Source: an uncultured Bacillota bacterium
Lineage (GTDB): Bacteria > Bacillota > Clostridia > Peptostreptococcales > Anaerovoracaceae
Direction of reading: 5' to 3'
DNA: 6,335 nucleotides
Assembly (NCBI GenBank): GCA_947302945.1
Contig: CAMYWZ010000068.1
Span: 1 to 6,335, forward strand
Positions 5,744-6,335 of the stretch are shown here, piece after piece. The notes beneath the pieces were generated by a model, which was not told where the DNA came from, made no database searches, and saw nothing but the letters and a program-made list of their open reading frames with translations. Positions within the stretch are counted from its first letter, which is position 1. Every line of letters starts with the position of its first letter. The translations under genes were made by a program, and so were the position numbers.

Positions 5744-6335
5744 TTAGTCCATATCCATTACTTTTCCTATAGAATCGTGGATCACCAGATCGGCATGGGA
5801 ATCGTACGGGGTCTCCTGCTTGTTGATGAGCACCAGGTGATTTCCTCTGAAATAGCGCACGAATCCCGCTGCGGGATATACCACAAGCGAGGTGCCGCCG
5901 ATGATAAGTGTGTCGGCTTTTGAGATAGCGCTCACGGCCTTATTGATGCAGTCTTCATCCAGCATTTCCTCGTAGAGTACAACGTCAGGTTTGATTATGC
6001 CTCCGCAGACCGGACAGATGGGAACGTTTCCTTTGCAGTGATACTCATCCATGATGTAGTCCAGATCATAGAACTGATGGCATTTCATGCAGTAGTTCCT
6101 CAGCACCGATCCGTGAAGTTCATACACCTTTTTATTACCGGCCATCTGATGCAGACCGTCTATGTTCTGGGTGACCACAGCCTTAAGTTTTCCCTGGGCC
6201 TCCAGTTTGGCCAGAGCCCTGTGAGCCTTGTTGGGCTTGGCATCCGGATAGATCAGGTTCTTTTTGTAGTAGTCAAAGAAGGTCTCTGTATGGTTCACGA
6301 AGAAACTGTGGCTGATCATCTCCTCCGGGCTCATG
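5744..6335 (-). CDS. Sir2-family NAD-dependent protein deacylase (sirtuin), N-terminus cut by window edge
   Basis: 196-197 residues are visible of a family usually near 240-250. The reading frame runs off the right edge, so the ATG at 6334 is probably internal and the N-terminal NAD loop (GAGxS) is outside. Numbering from that ATG, seen: TQNIDGLH (55-62) for NAD/nicotinamide, catalytic His74 in ELHGS, the zinc cysteines C82-x2-C85 and C107-x2-C110, IKPDVVLYEE (114-123) for the peptide channel, GGTSLVVYPAAG (146-157) and VLINK (168-172). All expected features of the visible part are intact. The reaction removes an acyl group from a protein lysine, consuming NAD and releasing nicotinamide and O-acyl-ADP-ribose, in the cytosol. 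The segment FDYYKKNLIYPDAKPN lacks the Tyr-x2-Arg pair of desuccinylase-type (CobB/SIRT5) sirtuins, which favours acetyl-lysine; this is inference. Same strand as the thiolase, 201 bases upstream of it, with no terminator between. Confidence 0.95.
   Translation of the reverse strand, partial: MSPEEMISHSFFVNHTETFFDYYKKNLIYPDAKPNKAHRALAKLEAQGKLKAVVTQNIDGLHQMAGNKKVYELHGSVLRNYCMKCHQFYDLDYIMDEYHCKGNVPICPVCGGIIKPDVVLYEEMLDEDCINKAVSAISKADTLIIGGTSLVVYPAAGFVRYFRGNHLVLINKQETPYDSHADLVIHDSIGKVMDMD

Noticed and set aside
1..6335. CRISPR array, insertion sequence, toxin-antitoxin or phage defence system
   Set aside because: No regularly spaced repeats, transposase, terminal inverted repeats or characteristic small gene pairs were seen.

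Overview
The window reads as a chromosomal segment of a strictly anaerobic, Clostridia-like bacterium (Bacillota). This rests on an oxygen-sensitive glycyl radical enzyme, strong AGGAGG-type ribosome binding sites, TTGACA/TATAAT-type promoters, a lipobox lipoprotein, a clostridial-type acetyl-CoA acetyltransferase and a tRNA with an encoded CCA end. The species cannot be named from the sequence.

Layout. (1) Bases 1-973, plus strand: the C-terminal part of a glycyl radical enzyme, cut by the left edge. (2) 986-1033: a two-way intrinsic terminator shared with the convergent gene. (3) 1043-3402, minus strand: a two-gene operon of a MarR-family regulator followed, with an ATGA overlap, by a long-chain-type acyl-CoA ligase. 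Its promoter (TTGACA, 17 bp, TAAACT) lies directly upstream of a perfect 15-bp palindrome that is a good operator candidate. (4) 3403-3730: divergent intergenic region. (5) 3731-4123, plus strand: a small predicted lipoprotein of unknown function with its own extended -10 promoter. (6) 4198-4228: a second two-way terminator. (7) 4234-4309, minus strand: tRNA-Val(GAC). (8) 4361-5542, minus strand: acetyl-CoA acetyltransferase with a roughly 125-nt leader. (9) 5744-6335, minus strand: a sirtuin-type NAD-dependent deacylase missing its N-terminus at the right edge.

How the genes may work together. The ligase makes acyl-CoA from fatty acids under probable local MarR control. The thiolase interconverts acetyl-CoA and acetoacetyl-CoA, and the sirtuin removes acyl groups from lysines using NAD. 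They share acyl-CoA metabolism as a theme but sit in separate transcription units, so a joint pathway is only an inference. The left half (enzyme and ligase, with CGC-dominated arginine codons) is visibly more GC-rich than the right half; the thiolase uses AGA almost throughout, as highly expressed clostridial genes often do.

I found no CRISPR array, insertion sequence, phage gene or clearly new multi-gene system. The most interesting unexplained items are the MarR operator, the structured thiolase leader, the tRNA placed immediately behind the thiolase gene without a visible promoter, and the unassigned substrate of the glycyl radical enzyme.
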